Of a stretch of 64,000 bases of DNA, positions 18,693 through 27,189 are shown piece after piece. The DNA lies in NCBI RefSeq assembly GCF_030268205.1, contig NZ_BSQF01000002.1, positions 1-64,000 on the forward strand. The letters run 5' to 3'. The translations under genes and the position numbers were made by a program. The number at the start of each line of letters is the position of its first letter. Position 1 is the first letter of the stretch. The notes below the pieces were generated by a model that saw nothing but the letters and a program-made list of their open reading frames with translations, did no database searches and was not told the origin of the DNA. Source of the stretch: Allomuricauda sp. NBRC 101325. Its GTDB lineage: Bacteria > Bacteroidota > Bacteroidia > Flavobacteriales > Flavobacteriaceae.

Positions 18693-19658
18693 ATGGGAGA
18701 AATAGTTATTTATACATCCGACATCAATCAAATTGAAGTTTCTGTTCAGTTAGATAAAGAGACTGTATGGTTAAACAGAAATCAACTGGCAACCTTATTT
18801 GATAGAGATGTAAAGACTATTGGCAAACATTTATACAACATATTTAAAGAGGGTGAGCTTACAAAAAGTTCAGTTGTCGCAAATTTTGCGACAACTGCTT
18901 CAGATGGTAAAACGTATCAAACAGAACATTACAATCTAGATGTTATTATTTCTGTGGGCTATCGTGTAAAATCACAGCAAGGTACGCAGTTTCGAATATG
19001 GGCAAATAGTGTTTTAAAGCGATATTTGGTTGAAGGCTATGCTATTAATGAAAAACGATTAGCTCAAAAGGAACAAGAAATACGAATGCTAAAAGATGGC
19101 ATTCATATTTTAACAAGAGCGGCAACTATTGCCATTGCAGAAAAAACACCTGATAATACTATTTTGGAAACCTTTGCCAAAGGTTTAAGTCTTTTAGACG
19201 ATTACGACCATGAACAATTGGACACTAAAGGACTCACGAAAAAAGAAGCCAATTATCCTAGTTTAGAAGATTACCAAACCATTATTAAAGCAATGCTTAC
19301 GGAATTTAGTAGTGATGTGTTTGGTATAGAAAAGGATAAAAGCTTTGTAAGCGCGGTACGACAAATAGAAAAAGGGTTTGATGAGGATGATTTCTATCCA
19401 ACACTAGAGGAAAAAGCAGCCACCTTGTTATATTTAGTAGTTAAAAACCATGCTTTCGTAGATGGCAACAAACGGATTGCAGCTGCTTGCTTTCTAAAAT
19501 TCTTAGAACAAAACAAGATGCTTTTTACCACTGAAAAGCAACCCATAATCGGCAATGATACCTTAGCAAGTTTAACACTGTTTATCGCATCAAGTAAACC
19601 CGAAGAAATGGAAACGGTAAAACGTCTTGTAATTAGTGTGCTTAACCGGAACAAATGA
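18693..19658 (+). CDS. RhuM-family protein with C-terminal Fic/Doc domain
   Basis: 321 aa, normal length for RhuM-Fic fusions. The N-terminal RhuM domain (1 to about 115) has the recognisable VWLNRNQLATLFDRDVKTIGKHL and YNLDVIISVGYRVKS segments. The C-terminal half carries a Fic/Doc core, HAFVDGNKR at 253-261, close to the Fic consensus HxFxxGNxR. Fic domains transfer AMP or phosphate to target proteins, and Doc-type ones act as toxins. RhuM is named from a Salmonella pathogenicity island. No separate antitoxin gene is evident next to it. It lies just inside the murF-repeat-bounded segment. Confidence 0.88.
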   Translation: MGEIVIYTSDINQIEVSVQLDKETVWLNRNQLATLFDRDVKTIGKHLYNIFKEGELTKSSVVANFATTASDGKTYQTEHYNLDVIISVGYRVKSQQGTQFRIWANSVLKRYLVEGYAINEKRLAQKEQEIRMLKDGIHILTRAATIAIAEKTPDNTILETFAKGLSLLDDYDHEQLDTKGLTKKEANYPSLEDYQTIIKAMLTEFSSDVFGIEKDKSFVSAVRQIEKGFDEDDFYPTLEEKAATLLYLVVKNHAFVDGNKRIAAACFLKFLEQNKMLFTTEKQPIIGNDTLASLTLFIASSKPEEMETVKRLVISVLNRNK

Positions 19659-19762
19659 ACGAAGCTTAAACCAAACCCGATTTAATTGAAGTAAGATGCT
19701 TTAACTAGTTTGTGACTCTGGCTAAAATCCATTGTTTCAAAATGGGTTATTTGCCTCTAGGG

Positions 19763-20599
19763 TTACTCAAGTTTCCGCAAAAAATCCATATTGTGCTTCA
19801 TACTTTCCAAGGGGGTACTGGCATATTCCTCTTGTTCAATAAAAATATGCTCCACCCCAGAGCGCTTTTGATTTTCAATAACCTCTACAATATTTAAGAT
19901 GCCCTTACCAAATTCAGTATTTTCTTTGGTGTTTTTGTCCATATCCTTTAAGTGCCATAACGGAAATCTTCCAGGAAATCTTTCAAAGTAATCCAAAGGA
20001 TTTTTGTTGGCCATAACCACCCAACCTAGATCAAGTTCCATATGCACCAGATCAGGGTCGGTCTCCTCCAAAAGTATATCGTACAGTACCTGGTCTTTAT
20101 CCACCTCAAACTCATACTCGTGATTGTGGTACCCGAACTTCAATCCCAACTTTTTGCAGGCCTCCCCGGCCTTGTTAAATTGCTCCGCGACCAATTTATA
20201 GTTGTCCACAGTTTGCCCCTCGCTGGGCATTGAGGAACAAATTACATATTCCTGCCCTGATCGTACGGCATGCTCCATCGTCGTTTCAAAATCTTTGTCC
20301 AAGGCCACGTGTCCGCTAAACAGTTGCATGCCCAAGCTTTTGCAGGTGGCCTGCATTTCTTCAGGGGAAAGTCCATAGTACAGCCCTTTGGCACTGCGGG
20401 CCGATTCAATTTTTTTGATGCCGATCCCAGCGATTTTTTCCAACGTCCCTTTTGCATCCTTGGCCATCTCTTCCCTAAAGGAATACAATTGCACCCCATA
20501 TTCGGGTTTTAGCAAACCAAAGTGCATGGTGGTGGGCATACACATCAATCCAATGGCACCAAGCCCAGATTTGGCCAAAAAGTCTCTTCTTGTATTCAT
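19763..20599 (-). CDS. Exported sugar phosphate isomerase/epimerase-like protein
   Basis: 278 aa. It is a TIM-barrel protein of the xylose-isomerase-like family: YGVQLYSFREEM, FGYHNHEYEF, DLVHMELDLGWVVMANKNP and HIFIEQEEY supply the usual His/Glu/Asp metal-binding positions. The N-terminus is a twin-arginine-type signal (NTRRDFLAKSGLGAIGLMCM), so it should be exported folded. Flavobacteria use such proteins in breakdown of unusual sugars. No sugar gene neighbours it, and it is flanked by RhuM-Fic and a broken membrane gene, which suggests it is an island passenger. Substrate unknown. Confidence 0.87.
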   Translation of the reverse strand: MNTRRDFLAKSGLGAIGLMCMPTTMHFGLLKPEYGVQLYSFREEMAKDAKGTLEKIAGIGIKKIESARSAKGLYYGLSPEEMQATCKSLGMQLFSGHVALDKDFETTMEHAVRSGQEYVICSSMPSEGQTVDNYKLVAEQFNKAGEACKKLGLKFGYHNHEYEFEVDKDQVLYDILLEETDPDLVHMELDLGWVVMANKNPLDYFERFPGRFPLWHLKDMDKNTKENTEFGKGILNIVEVIENQKRSGVEHIFIEQEEYASTPLESMKHNMDFLRKLE

Positions 20600-20905
20600 A
20601 AAATATTAGTTTAAAATATAATGCAAATGGTTGCAGGAATCATGCCGTACCGCTACAATTTTAGGGTTTCATCCAATGTAATATATTCAATAACAACAAA
20701 TTTTGATTCTTGTTATCAAAAGTAAAATATAGTTCCTTTTATTTTATGCTGATGTAACAATATTAATGTGCCTTCGTCATAGTACTTTAACTATAAAGTA
20801 AAAATGAGCGCACCATCCATTTTTCGAAATATTTTAAGTCCATCCCCAAAATTTAAAGGCGTTAGGCCAATTCAAGTTTAAATTCTAAAACTCTTCTTCC
20901 TTTTA

Positions 20906-21244
20906 ATGTTCCTGTTTGCCGCTAAAGATGCTTGGATGGAACTGATCACACATAAAGGGGATTGGAACCCTGAAATCGCTATTGCTTGGTGTGCTATTGC
21001 AGCGTATACGACATTATCGGGATTGGGGATTTTCCATACATTGAAAATGTTGCCCATCATGCTATTTATGTTTTTTTACAAAGGGCTTTGGCTCTTTTTT
21101 GTTGCGTATCCGCTTTGGCGAGATGATAGGCTTGTCGGTAGCGAGGCCGAGGGTTGGGTTCCGATATTTATCCTCATTATTGTTCCAATTCTTTTCACAC
21201 CCTGGAAATATGTTTTCAAAACATATGTTCTCGGCAAGGAATAA
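20906..21244 (+). CDS. Small membrane protein, probably N-terminally broken
   Basis: 112 aa from this ATG, with three or four membrane segments (roughly 25-45, 46-70 and 87-105). The reading frame continues upstream in frame through hydrophobic codons (ILKLFFLL) to a TAA at 20879-20881. Beyond that stop the same frame runs back to an ATG at 20804 (MSAPSIFRNILS...). A single nonsense change therefore appears to split an original protein of about 146 aa and to cut its first membrane helix. The product may still be made from an internal start. Function unknown. Confidence 0.55.
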   Translation: MFLFAAKDAWMELITHKGDWNPEIAIAWCAIAAYTTLSGLGIFHTLKMLPIMLFMFFYKGLWLFFVAYPLWRDDRLVGSEAEGWVPIFILIIVPILFTPWKYVFKTYVLGKE

Positions 21245-21461
21245 AATAAAATTTGATGGAAACTGTTGAGTGCAATAGTTCATGCAAGCATTATGCTTTC
21301 TAAATCATATAGAATATTTAACGATCCACAAACTAGCAAGATTATTAATAACTCCTTCTGTCACTAATTTCACTGTCGGTTGAAGGTGTGTAAATAAACT
21401 CTTGTTGCCTATGCGAATTTATTTAGCTAAATTGAATCATTATTAATATTATTGGTTCATT

Positions 21462-21713
21462 ATGGCGATAATTAGAAAATCCATCACTTTCACGGAACAA
21501 CAAGACGCCTTTGTCAAAAGTTTGATTGAGCAGGGTTTTTACACCAACGACAGCGAATATATCAGGGACATAATTCGAAAGGATCAAGAGCGAAGAAAGC
21601 GTATCGTCGATTTAAACGAAGCGCTGATCGATGGAATTGAGAGCGGTCCGACCGATGCTACCATTGATAGCATTTGGGAAGAAGCAATAAACGAGCACAA
21701 TGCCGGAGAATAA
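21462..21713 (+). CDS. parD: ParD-like antitoxin
   Basis: 83 aa. The N-terminal ribbon-helix-helix (SITFTEQQDAFVKSLIEQGFYTNDSEYIRDIIRK) binds DNA and would repress its own operon. The acidic C-terminus (about 50-83) is the usual toxin-binding tail. It overlaps the toxin gene by 14 bp (21700-21713), the standard layout for a type II toxin-antitoxin pair. It sits at the murF end of the island. Confidence 0.92.
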   Translation: MAIIRKSITFTEQQDAFVKSLIEQGFYTNDSEYIRDIIRKDQERRKRIVDLNEALIDGIESGPTDATIDSIWEEAINEHNAGE

Positions 21714-22002
21714 ATACGTGATTGGTGCAAAGGCGAGGGCAGATTTAAAGGCAATTGCCAAATACACTATTGAAAAGTTCGGTGAAGGACAATCCTTAAA
21801 ATATGCTCAAGGGTTCAAGAGTGTTTTGGCCGATTTGAGCGAGAATCCCGAACTTGGAAAGAGATACGTTGCAGTAAAGGATAAAATGTTGTTGCGTTAT
21901 CGATACAAAGCACACGTTATATTCTACTTTATGCAAAACGACACAATTTTCATTGTAAGAGTTTTGGGTGGTCGGATGGATTTTCCCGAGCATCTTAAGT
22001 AG
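21700..22002 (+). CDS. parE: ParE-like toxin (RelE/ParE superfamily)
   Basis: 100 aa. The fold signature is a helical hairpin start (YVIGAKARADLKAIAKYTIEKFGEGQSLKYAQGF) followed by strands with GKRYVAVKDKMLLRYRYKAHVIFYF and the C-terminal VRVLGGRMDFPEHL. Proteins like this poison DNA gyrase; RelE-type relatives cut mRNA. The stop codon TAG begins the 11-bp block shared with the decayed murF copy, and murF ends 9 bp away on the other strand. Confidence 0.92.
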   Translation: MPENKYVIGAKARADLKAIAKYTIEKFGEGQSLKYAQGFKSVLADLSENPELGKRYVAVKDKMLLRYRYKAHVIFYFMQNDTIFIVRVLGGRMDFPEHLK

Positions 22003-22011
22003 AGTTCAAAC

Positions 22012-23286
22012 TTAAAGCAAATCCAACACCCGTTCCAACGCCATTCCACGAGATCCTTTGATCAATACCGTTCCTTTTTTTAATGGGTTTTCTTCCAAAT
22101 GTGATTTTAGGGCATCAAAAGTTTCAAATTGATAAAGGTGTGTTTGTGTGCCGAAGAAGTTCTTGCCCACCAAATAAACATCTTCAAAATTCAATTCTTT
22201 GGCCAAATCGGCAATGGCTTGGTGTTCTTCGGATGCTGTTGTTCCCAACTCGAACATATCCCCAATAATCAGGGTCTTGTGTTTGGCGTCCATCAGGCTG
22301 AAATTCTCCAAAGCAGCTTTCATGCTGGTTGGGTTGGCATTGTAGGCGTCCAAAATAATTTTGAACCCACTTTTTTCCAAGATCTGCGAACGGTTGTTTT
22401 GGGGTTGGTAGGACTCGATGGCCAATTTGATATCGTCCAATGGCACATTAAAATATTTTCCCATTATAATGGCCGCACAGCAATTCGGGAAATTATATTT
22501 ACCGATGAGTTGGGTTGTAACGGTCGTACCCTCTACCATTAAGGTAACAAAAGGGTTGGCCTCTAAAAATTCAATGTTATAATATTGATGATCTGTTGTG
22601 CTAAACCCAATCTTCTTGGTGTAACTATTTATTTTCTCCTTTTGAATGGGGTCATCGGCATTAAAAAAGATATGCCCCCCGTTTGATGTTATAAAATTAT
22701 AAAGCTCACTCTTCCCTTGAATTACACCTTCCACACTGCCAAAACCTTCCAAATGGGCTTTTCCAAAATTGGTAATGTATCCAAAATCAGGCTGGGCGAT
22801 GTTGCACAGCATTTCGATTTCGCCAATGTGGTTGGCGCCCATTTCCACAATGGCCATTTCGGTATCTGTTTGTATCGATAAAAGGGTCAAAGGAACCCCG
22901 ATATGGTTGTTCAAATTTCCCTTGGTGGCAATGGTCTTGTATTTTTTGGAAATCACTGCATTGATGAGTTCCTTGGTGGTGGTTTTGCCATTACTCCCTG
23001 TCAATGAAATGATTTTTGCCTTGCATTGCTTTCTGTGAAAGGTGGCCAATTGTTGGAGGGTCTCCAGAACATCTTCACAAAGCACAAACTTGTCCGAGGT
23101 CTCATATTTCGCTTCGTCAATAATGGCATAGGCAGCGCCTTTTTCCAATGCCTCTTGTGCAAAGGCATTGCCATTGAAGTTTGGGCCTTTTAGGGCAAAG
23201 AACAGGCAGTTTTCAGTTACTTTTCTAGTATCCGTACAAATTGTGGGATGCTCTAAAAAAAGAGCGTGCAAAGCTTCCATTTTCAT
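22012..23286 (-). CDS. murF: UDP-N-acetylmuramoyl-tripeptide--D-alanyl-D-alanine ligase MurF
   Basis: 424 aa, full length. It adds D-Ala-D-Ala to UDP-MurNAc-tripeptide in the cytoplasm, the last soluble step of peptidoglycan precursor synthesis. The N-terminal domain has TDTRKVTENCLFFALKG, the ATP P loop is LTGSNGKTTTKE (95-106), and EMGANHIGEI and DAYNANPTSMKAAL are MurF signatures. Its last 18 codons are duplicated in decayed form at 18525-18580. It lies downstream of gldJ on the same strand, but a strong hairpin separates them, so it may need its own promoter or readthrough. Confidence 0.96.
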   Translation of the reverse strand: MKMEALHALFLEHPTICTDTRKVTENCLFFALKGPNFNGNAFAQEALEKGAAYAIIDEAKYETSDKFVLCEDVLETLQQLATFHRKQCKAKIISLTGSNGKTTTKELINAVISKKYKTIATKGNLNNHIGVPLTLLSIQTDTEMAIVEMGANHIGEIEMLCNIAQPDFGYITNFGKAHLEGFGSVEGVIQGKSELYNFITSNGGHIFFNADDPIQKEKINSYTKKIGFSTTDHQYYNIEFLEANPFVTLMVEGTTVTTQLIGKYNFPNCCAAIIMGKYFNVPLDDIKLAIESYQPQNNRSQILEKSGFKIILDAYNANPTSMKAALENFSLMDAKHKTLIIGDMFELGTTASEEHQAIADLAKELNFEDVYLVGKNFFGTQTHLYQFETFDALKSHLEENPLKKGTVLIKGSRGMALERVLDLL

Positions 23287-23297
23287 AATTCGAAGAT

Positions 23298-23331
23298 AAA
23301 AAAAGCCCCGACAATTGCCGGGGCTTTTTTT
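23298..23331. terminator. Terminator between gldJ and murF
   Basis: A GCCCCG/CGGGGC stem (23305-23310 with 23319-23324) is extended by A7/T7 arms, so it works in either direction. On the minus strand it lies 19 bp after the gldJ stop and 12 bp before murF. Confidence 0.85.
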
Positions 23332-23349
23332 AAATACTCAAGTGTATGT

Positions 23350-25002
23350 TTATTTCGCTTTTTTGTGGCGAACAGTTTTGTTGGATTTGGATTTGGAACC
23401 CACTCTGGACATGGCACATCTAAATCCGATATCGTCGGTCGCCATGTATTGTGGCAAATATCTACGTTGTGCAGGATCTAACCAGAAAGCTCTATCTCTC
23501 CAAGAACCGCCTTTGTACACACGAACTTCGTCGTTGATCAAGGTTGTTCTGTAATTTGATGTGTCGTATTCTCGAACCAATTCGCCATCATCGTTGCGCT
23601 CTACCTTGTGATTTGGAGAGTCGTACATTTTTCTTTGCTCTTCATCCTCGGCGGCAAATCTGTCATAGAACCTTGCAGAACCAGCGTCACCGTCTCTAAA
23701 ACCTCGGTTGTCGCTCTTATCGAAGTTGGTTCTCAAATAAGTTTCTTGCTCTGATACTGGAACTTCTTTGATCTCACCAGGAAGGTTAATGGCTACAATT
23801 TTACCGTTTGGCAAAGTGTCATAAACAATTTGGTCTTCCAAAATCTCTACTTTACCATCTTCGCCAATGGCTTTTTTCATGAAGATGTTACCACGGTAGT
23901 AGTTAAAGTCACTGATCTCATCATCAACAATAGGACGGTATACATCGGCTACCCACTCACTTACGTTTCCAGCCATGTCATATAGTCCAAAATCGTTGGG
24001 TTTATAAGATTTAACCTCACCAGTGATGTCAGCTCCATCATCGGACCATCCAGCGATACCGCCGTAATCACCTTTTCCTTGTTTAAAGTTGGCCAACTGG
24101 TCTCCACGACCTACACGTTGACCGTTTCTGGTGTAATCACCTTCCCAAGGATATTTTTTTCTACCTCTATAGTTGTTGTATTCGCGTGTTCCAACAAGAG
24201 CTTGCGCTGCATATTCCCATTCGGTTTCGGTTGGAAGTCTGTATTCCGGCATAATCACACCACTACTTCTTTTTGCAAATGCATTGATGGAATCTTTCTT
24301 TTGCTTCCCTTGTAAGGAATCAATCTCACCACCATAAACAGATTCTGGATTGTTCAAATAAGCTTCGGTGCTGAAAGTTCCGGTCATTTCACCGTTCAAT
24401 ACTTTGTATTTGGCATCTTCTGCGATATACCCTTCTCTTTCCAACATTACTTCGTTTACCCTGTCGGTTCTCCATTCGGCGTATTGGGTTGCTTGAACCC
24501 AGTTTACACCAACTACTGGATATTCTGCAAATGCAGGGTGTCTTAGGTAGTTATTGGTCATGGTTTCGTTATAGCCCAATCGGTTTCTCCAAACCAAAGT
24601 GTCGGGAAGTGCGCCAGTGTATATATTGGCATAGGTTGGATTTTCTGGAGGGTAAACCGCCTTTAGGTAATCCAAATATTCCAAATACATTACGTTGGTC
24701 ACTTCGGTTTCGTCCATATAAAAGGACTGTACGTGTTGCTGCGTTGGGGTATTGTTCCAATCGTGCATAATGTCATCCTGGACCTTACCTTTGGTAAAAG
24801 TTCCACCTTCAACAAAAACAGTTCCGGGAGGGGTTTCTTGCTCCTTGAAATCTGAATTGTATTGAAATCCACCCTCCTTGGCGTTGATTTTCCATCCTGT
24901 GGCTCTAGAGGTATCCTTTGATCCGGAGGAGTTTTTACAACTGGATAATCCTCCCATCACAACGGCGCAAGAAAGTACAACTTTGATTAAGTGTTTTTTC
25001 AT
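23350..25002 (-). CDS. gldJ: Gliding motility lipoprotein GldJ
   Basis: 550 aa. This outer-membrane lipoprotein is required for gliding and for the type IX secretion system in flavobacteria. The lipobox is GGLSSC with Cys22. The rest is a formylglycine-generating-enzyme/sulfatase-modifying-factor domain (about 60-535) with GTFTKGK, YRLPTETEWEYAAQ, DMAGNVSEWVADVYRP and a final YKGGSWRDRAFWLDPAQRRY. GldK-like and GldJ-like proteins share this fold without the catalytic role. The divergent neighbour is porV, another secretion component. Confidence 0.95.
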   Translation of the reverse strand: MKKHLIKVVLSCAVVMGGLSSCKNSSGSKDTSRATGWKINAKEGGFQYNSDFKEQETPPGTVFVEGGTFTKGKVQDDIMHDWNNTPTQQHVQSFYMDETEVTNVMYLEYLDYLKAVYPPENPTYANIYTGALPDTLVWRNRLGYNETMTNNYLRHPAFAEYPVVGVNWVQATQYAEWRTDRVNEVMLEREGYIAEDAKYKVLNGEMTGTFSTEAYLNNPESVYGGEIDSLQGKQKKDSINAFAKRSSGVIMPEYRLPTETEWEYAAQALVGTREYNNYRGRKKYPWEGDYTRNGQRVGRGDQLANFKQGKGDYGGIAGWSDDGADITGEVKSYKPNDFGLYDMAGNVSEWVADVYRPIVDDEISDFNYYRGNIFMKKAIGEDGKVEILEDQIVYDTLPNGKIVAINLPGEIKEVPVSEQETYLRTNFDKSDNRGFRDGDAGSARFYDRFAAEDEEQRKMYDSPNHKVERNDDGELVREYDTSNYRTTLINDEVRVYKGGSWRDRAFWLDPAQRRYLPQYMATDDIGFRCAMSRVGSKSKSNKTVRHKKAK

Positions 25003-25395
25003 AATTTGGGCTTGAGTACTTTAAAACTCAGGGGTTTGATCCCTAAGCGCTTCAATTTGTTTTGATTTTAAAAATCTTTCGATGGCATTAAAACGATGTT
25101 TTTGCCATTATATTTTGTGTTTGTCAAATAAATGTGGCAGAGTACAAATTTACTGCCTGCTACACCTTTCTAACGGAGATACGGTAGAAATAGTATAGCG
25201 ACCTTGCTTTTTAACGGATCCAAATCGGATAAAGGCCATTGGAATGCCTTTTAACTAGAATAGTAGTGTTTTGAACGAAATACCGTAAAAATTATAGATA
25301 GGGATATAAGATTTTCATCAAAAGACCGTTTAATTTGTATTGTTTTCCAGAACTATGAGGGAAACGGGAACATTACTAAATGCTAAAATTTTAGA
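25003..25395. other. 393-bp divergent promoter region between gldJ and porV
   Basis: No gene is evident here. CAAATTTA at 25145-25152 (TAAATTTG on the minus strand) could be a gldJ -7 element with a leader of about 140 nt. For porV, TTAATTTG near 25331 is a weaker match. I looked for remains of porU, expected at this place in related genomes, and saw no reading frame or motif of it. Confidence 0.5.
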
Positions 25396-26541
25396 ATGAA
25401 AAAGTTTTTGATTGTGGTTGCTTTCTTAATTGTAGCTCCACAAATTAGTGCACAGCAAGAAAGAGCGATCACAACAGCCGTACCATTTTTGACCATTGCG
25501 GCCGATGCCAGGGCTTCTGGTATGGGGGATATGGGTGTTGCAACCTCCTTCGATGTGTATTCGCAACAATGGAACCCTGCCAAATATGCTTTTGCAGACC
25601 AAAAAATGGGAGTAGGCGTTAGTTACACGCCATATTTGGAAACCATTGTAAACGATGTTTCCTTATTAAATGCCAATTTTTACAATAAACTGAACGATCG
25701 AAGTGCTTTTGCAGTTGGATTGCGCTATTTTGGTTTGGGGGAAATTGAGCTGAGACAGACTTTCGACCAAAATGCTACTATAGTAAAGCCGAATGAATTC
25801 TCTTTGGATGGTTCCTATTCATTGAAATTGAGCGAAACATTCTCGATGGCCGTGGGTGGTAGATTTATAAGCTCCAATCTTAGGTTTCAGGATGGAACAC
25901 AAGATTCCCAAGCGGCTAACGCATTTGCCGTTGACATTGCCGGTTTTTATCGATCAAGGGAAATCTATTATGACAACTTTGATGGACGTTGGAGAGCTGG
26001 TTTCAATATTTCCAATTTGGGCGGTTCCTTACAATATGATGAAGGTGGACAGGAAAACTTTTTGCCGACCAACCTGAAATTCGGTGGAGGCTTCGACTTT
26101 ATATTTGACCAAGACAACAAATTGGCGATCAATACAGAGTTCAATAAATTATTGGTGCCAACACCTCGCGATTTTGATGGTGATGGTGATATCGACGCAG
26201 AGGATAACGATGTGTACCAAAACATCGGTTTCTTTAGTGGAATCTTTGAATCCTTCGGAGATGCCCCTGATGGATTTAGTGAAGAGTTGAAAGAGGTTAC
26301 TTGGGCCTTGGGTGCCGAGTACCAATTTAGGGAGGCCTTCATGTTACGCACAGGTTACTTTAATGAAAGCGAGGAAAAAGGTTCGAGAAAGTTCTTTACC
26401 TTGGGTGCAGGATTTAAATTTAAGTCGGCCCAGATAGACCTTTCTTATCTGTTCTCGACTTCACAGGTTAGAAATCCATTGGAGAACACTTTGCGTTTTT
26501 CACTTTCCTTTAATTTTGGGGAAGAATTTTATAACGACTAA
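25396..26541 (+). CDS. porV: Type IX secretion system outer membrane protein PorV
   Basis: 381 aa. A signal peptide (1 to about 20, ending ISAQQ) is followed by an outer-membrane beta-barrel of the FadL-like type. Typical PorV segments are PFLTIAADARASGMGDMGVA, QQWNPAKYAFADQKMGVGVSYTPYL and the late FFTLGAGFKF. The barrel ends with an aromatic strand (FSLSFNFGEEFYND). PorV carries secreted proteins with C-terminal sorting domains from the translocon to the PorU attachment complex. A hairpin terminator follows 22 bp after the stop. Confidence 0.95.
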   Translation: MKKFLIVVAFLIVAPQISAQQERAITTAVPFLTIAADARASGMGDMGVATSFDVYSQQWNPAKYAFADQKMGVGVSYTPYLETIVNDVSLLNANFYNKLNDRSAFAVGLRYFGLGEIELRQTFDQNATIVKPNEFSLDGSYSLKLSETFSMAVGGRFISSNLRFQDGTQDSQAANAFAVDIAGFYRSREIYYDNFDGRWRAGFNISNLGGSLQYDEGGQENFLPTNLKFGGGFDFIFDQDNKLAINTEFNKLLVPTPRDFDGDGDIDAEDNDVYQNIGFFSGIFESFGDAPDGFSEELKEVTWALGAEYQFREAFMLRTGYFNESEEKGSRKFFTLGAGFKFKSAQIDLSYLFSTSQVRNPLENTLRFSLSFNFGEEFYND

Positions 26542-26563
26542 TAAGATTTTCAAACATACAGTG

Positions 26564-26592
26564 AAACCCGTCCTTATTGGATGGGTTTTTTT
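26564..26592 (+). terminator. Terminator of porV
   Basis: The stem AAACCCGTCC/GGATGGGTTT (one G-T wobble) with a TTATT loop runs into a T tract. An in-frame ATG at 26581 falls inside it, which rules that codon out as the cdd start. Confidence 0.85.
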
Positions 26593-26616
26593 ATTTTTGG
26601 AAGAGACCCTCCAAGT

Positions 26617-27108
26617 ATGAAGAAAAAACATATAAGTTTTGAACTGCAGATTTTTGAGGATAGCTCCGAGCTGTCACAAATGGAGCAAAATTTGTTACAC
26701 CAGGCTGATGCGGCACGATTAAATGCCTATGCCCCATATTCAAAATTTAAGGTAGGTGCCGCCGTTCTACTGGAAAATGGGGAAGTGGTAATCGGTAACA
26801 ACCAAGAAAATGCGGCCTACCCGGCAGGACTTTGCGCGGAGCGGGTGGCGGTTTTTCAGGCAGGGGCAAAATATCCTGGAGTTGCTATTAAGTGTTTGGC
26901 AATCAGTGCGGGTTCTGAGCTTATGGAAAATACGGAGCCGGCCGCTCCATGTGGAAACTGTAGACAATCCATTGTGGAGTACGAACAAAAGCAAGAGACT
27001 CCCATTCCCATTTTGCTGAAGGCCCAAAATAACATCGTTTTCAGGTGCCCGTCCATGGCAGATATCCTGCCTTTGGCATTCAATGGTTCATTTTTGGGCG
27101 ATTCTTAA
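26617..27108 (+). CDS. cdd: Cytidine deaminase
   Basis: 163 aa, the small zinc-dependent type, which converts cytidine and deoxycytidine to uridine forms for pyrimidine salvage. Zinc ligands are Cys73 with catalytic Glu75 (GLCAERVAVF) and Cys112/Cys115 (PCGNCRQ). The YAPYSKFKVGAAV substrate-binding segment is at about 38-50. I start at 26617 because the earlier in-frame ATG lies in the porV terminator. Confidence 0.95.
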   Translation: MKKKHISFELQIFEDSSELSQMEQNLLHQADAARLNAYAPYSKFKVGAAVLLENGEVVIGNNQENAAYPAGLCAERVAVFQAGAKYPGVAIKCLAISAGSELMENTEPAAPCGNCRQSIVEYEQKQETPIPILLKAQNNIVFRCPSMADILPLAFNGSFLGDS

Positions 27109-27139
27109 ATCAATTCTTTTTACAAAACATTTATATATG

Positions 27140-27147
27140 TATTTTTG
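27140..27147 (+). promoter_or_regulatory. Probable pdhA promoter, -7 element
   Basis: TATTTTTG matches TAnnTTTG exactly in the 81-bp gap between cdd and pdhA, with a leader of about 36 nt to the ATG at 27190. Confidence 0.45.
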
Positions 27148-27189
27148 CTCTTCCCAACCACAGGGAAATTTCAATTAATACTACCGTTG

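Noticed and set aside
16179..22011. Classical tRNA-borne genomic island
   Set aside because: I could not find a second copy of the tRNA-Val(GAC) 3' end nor any integrase. The only direct repeat is that of murF.
25003..25395. Remnant of porU
   Set aside because: All frames are short and broken, and none shows a C25-peptidase motif or signal peptide.
26581..26616. Upstream ATG as start of cytidine deaminase
   Set aside because: It lies inside the T-rich arm of the porV terminator hairpin, and the extra residues do not fit the family.
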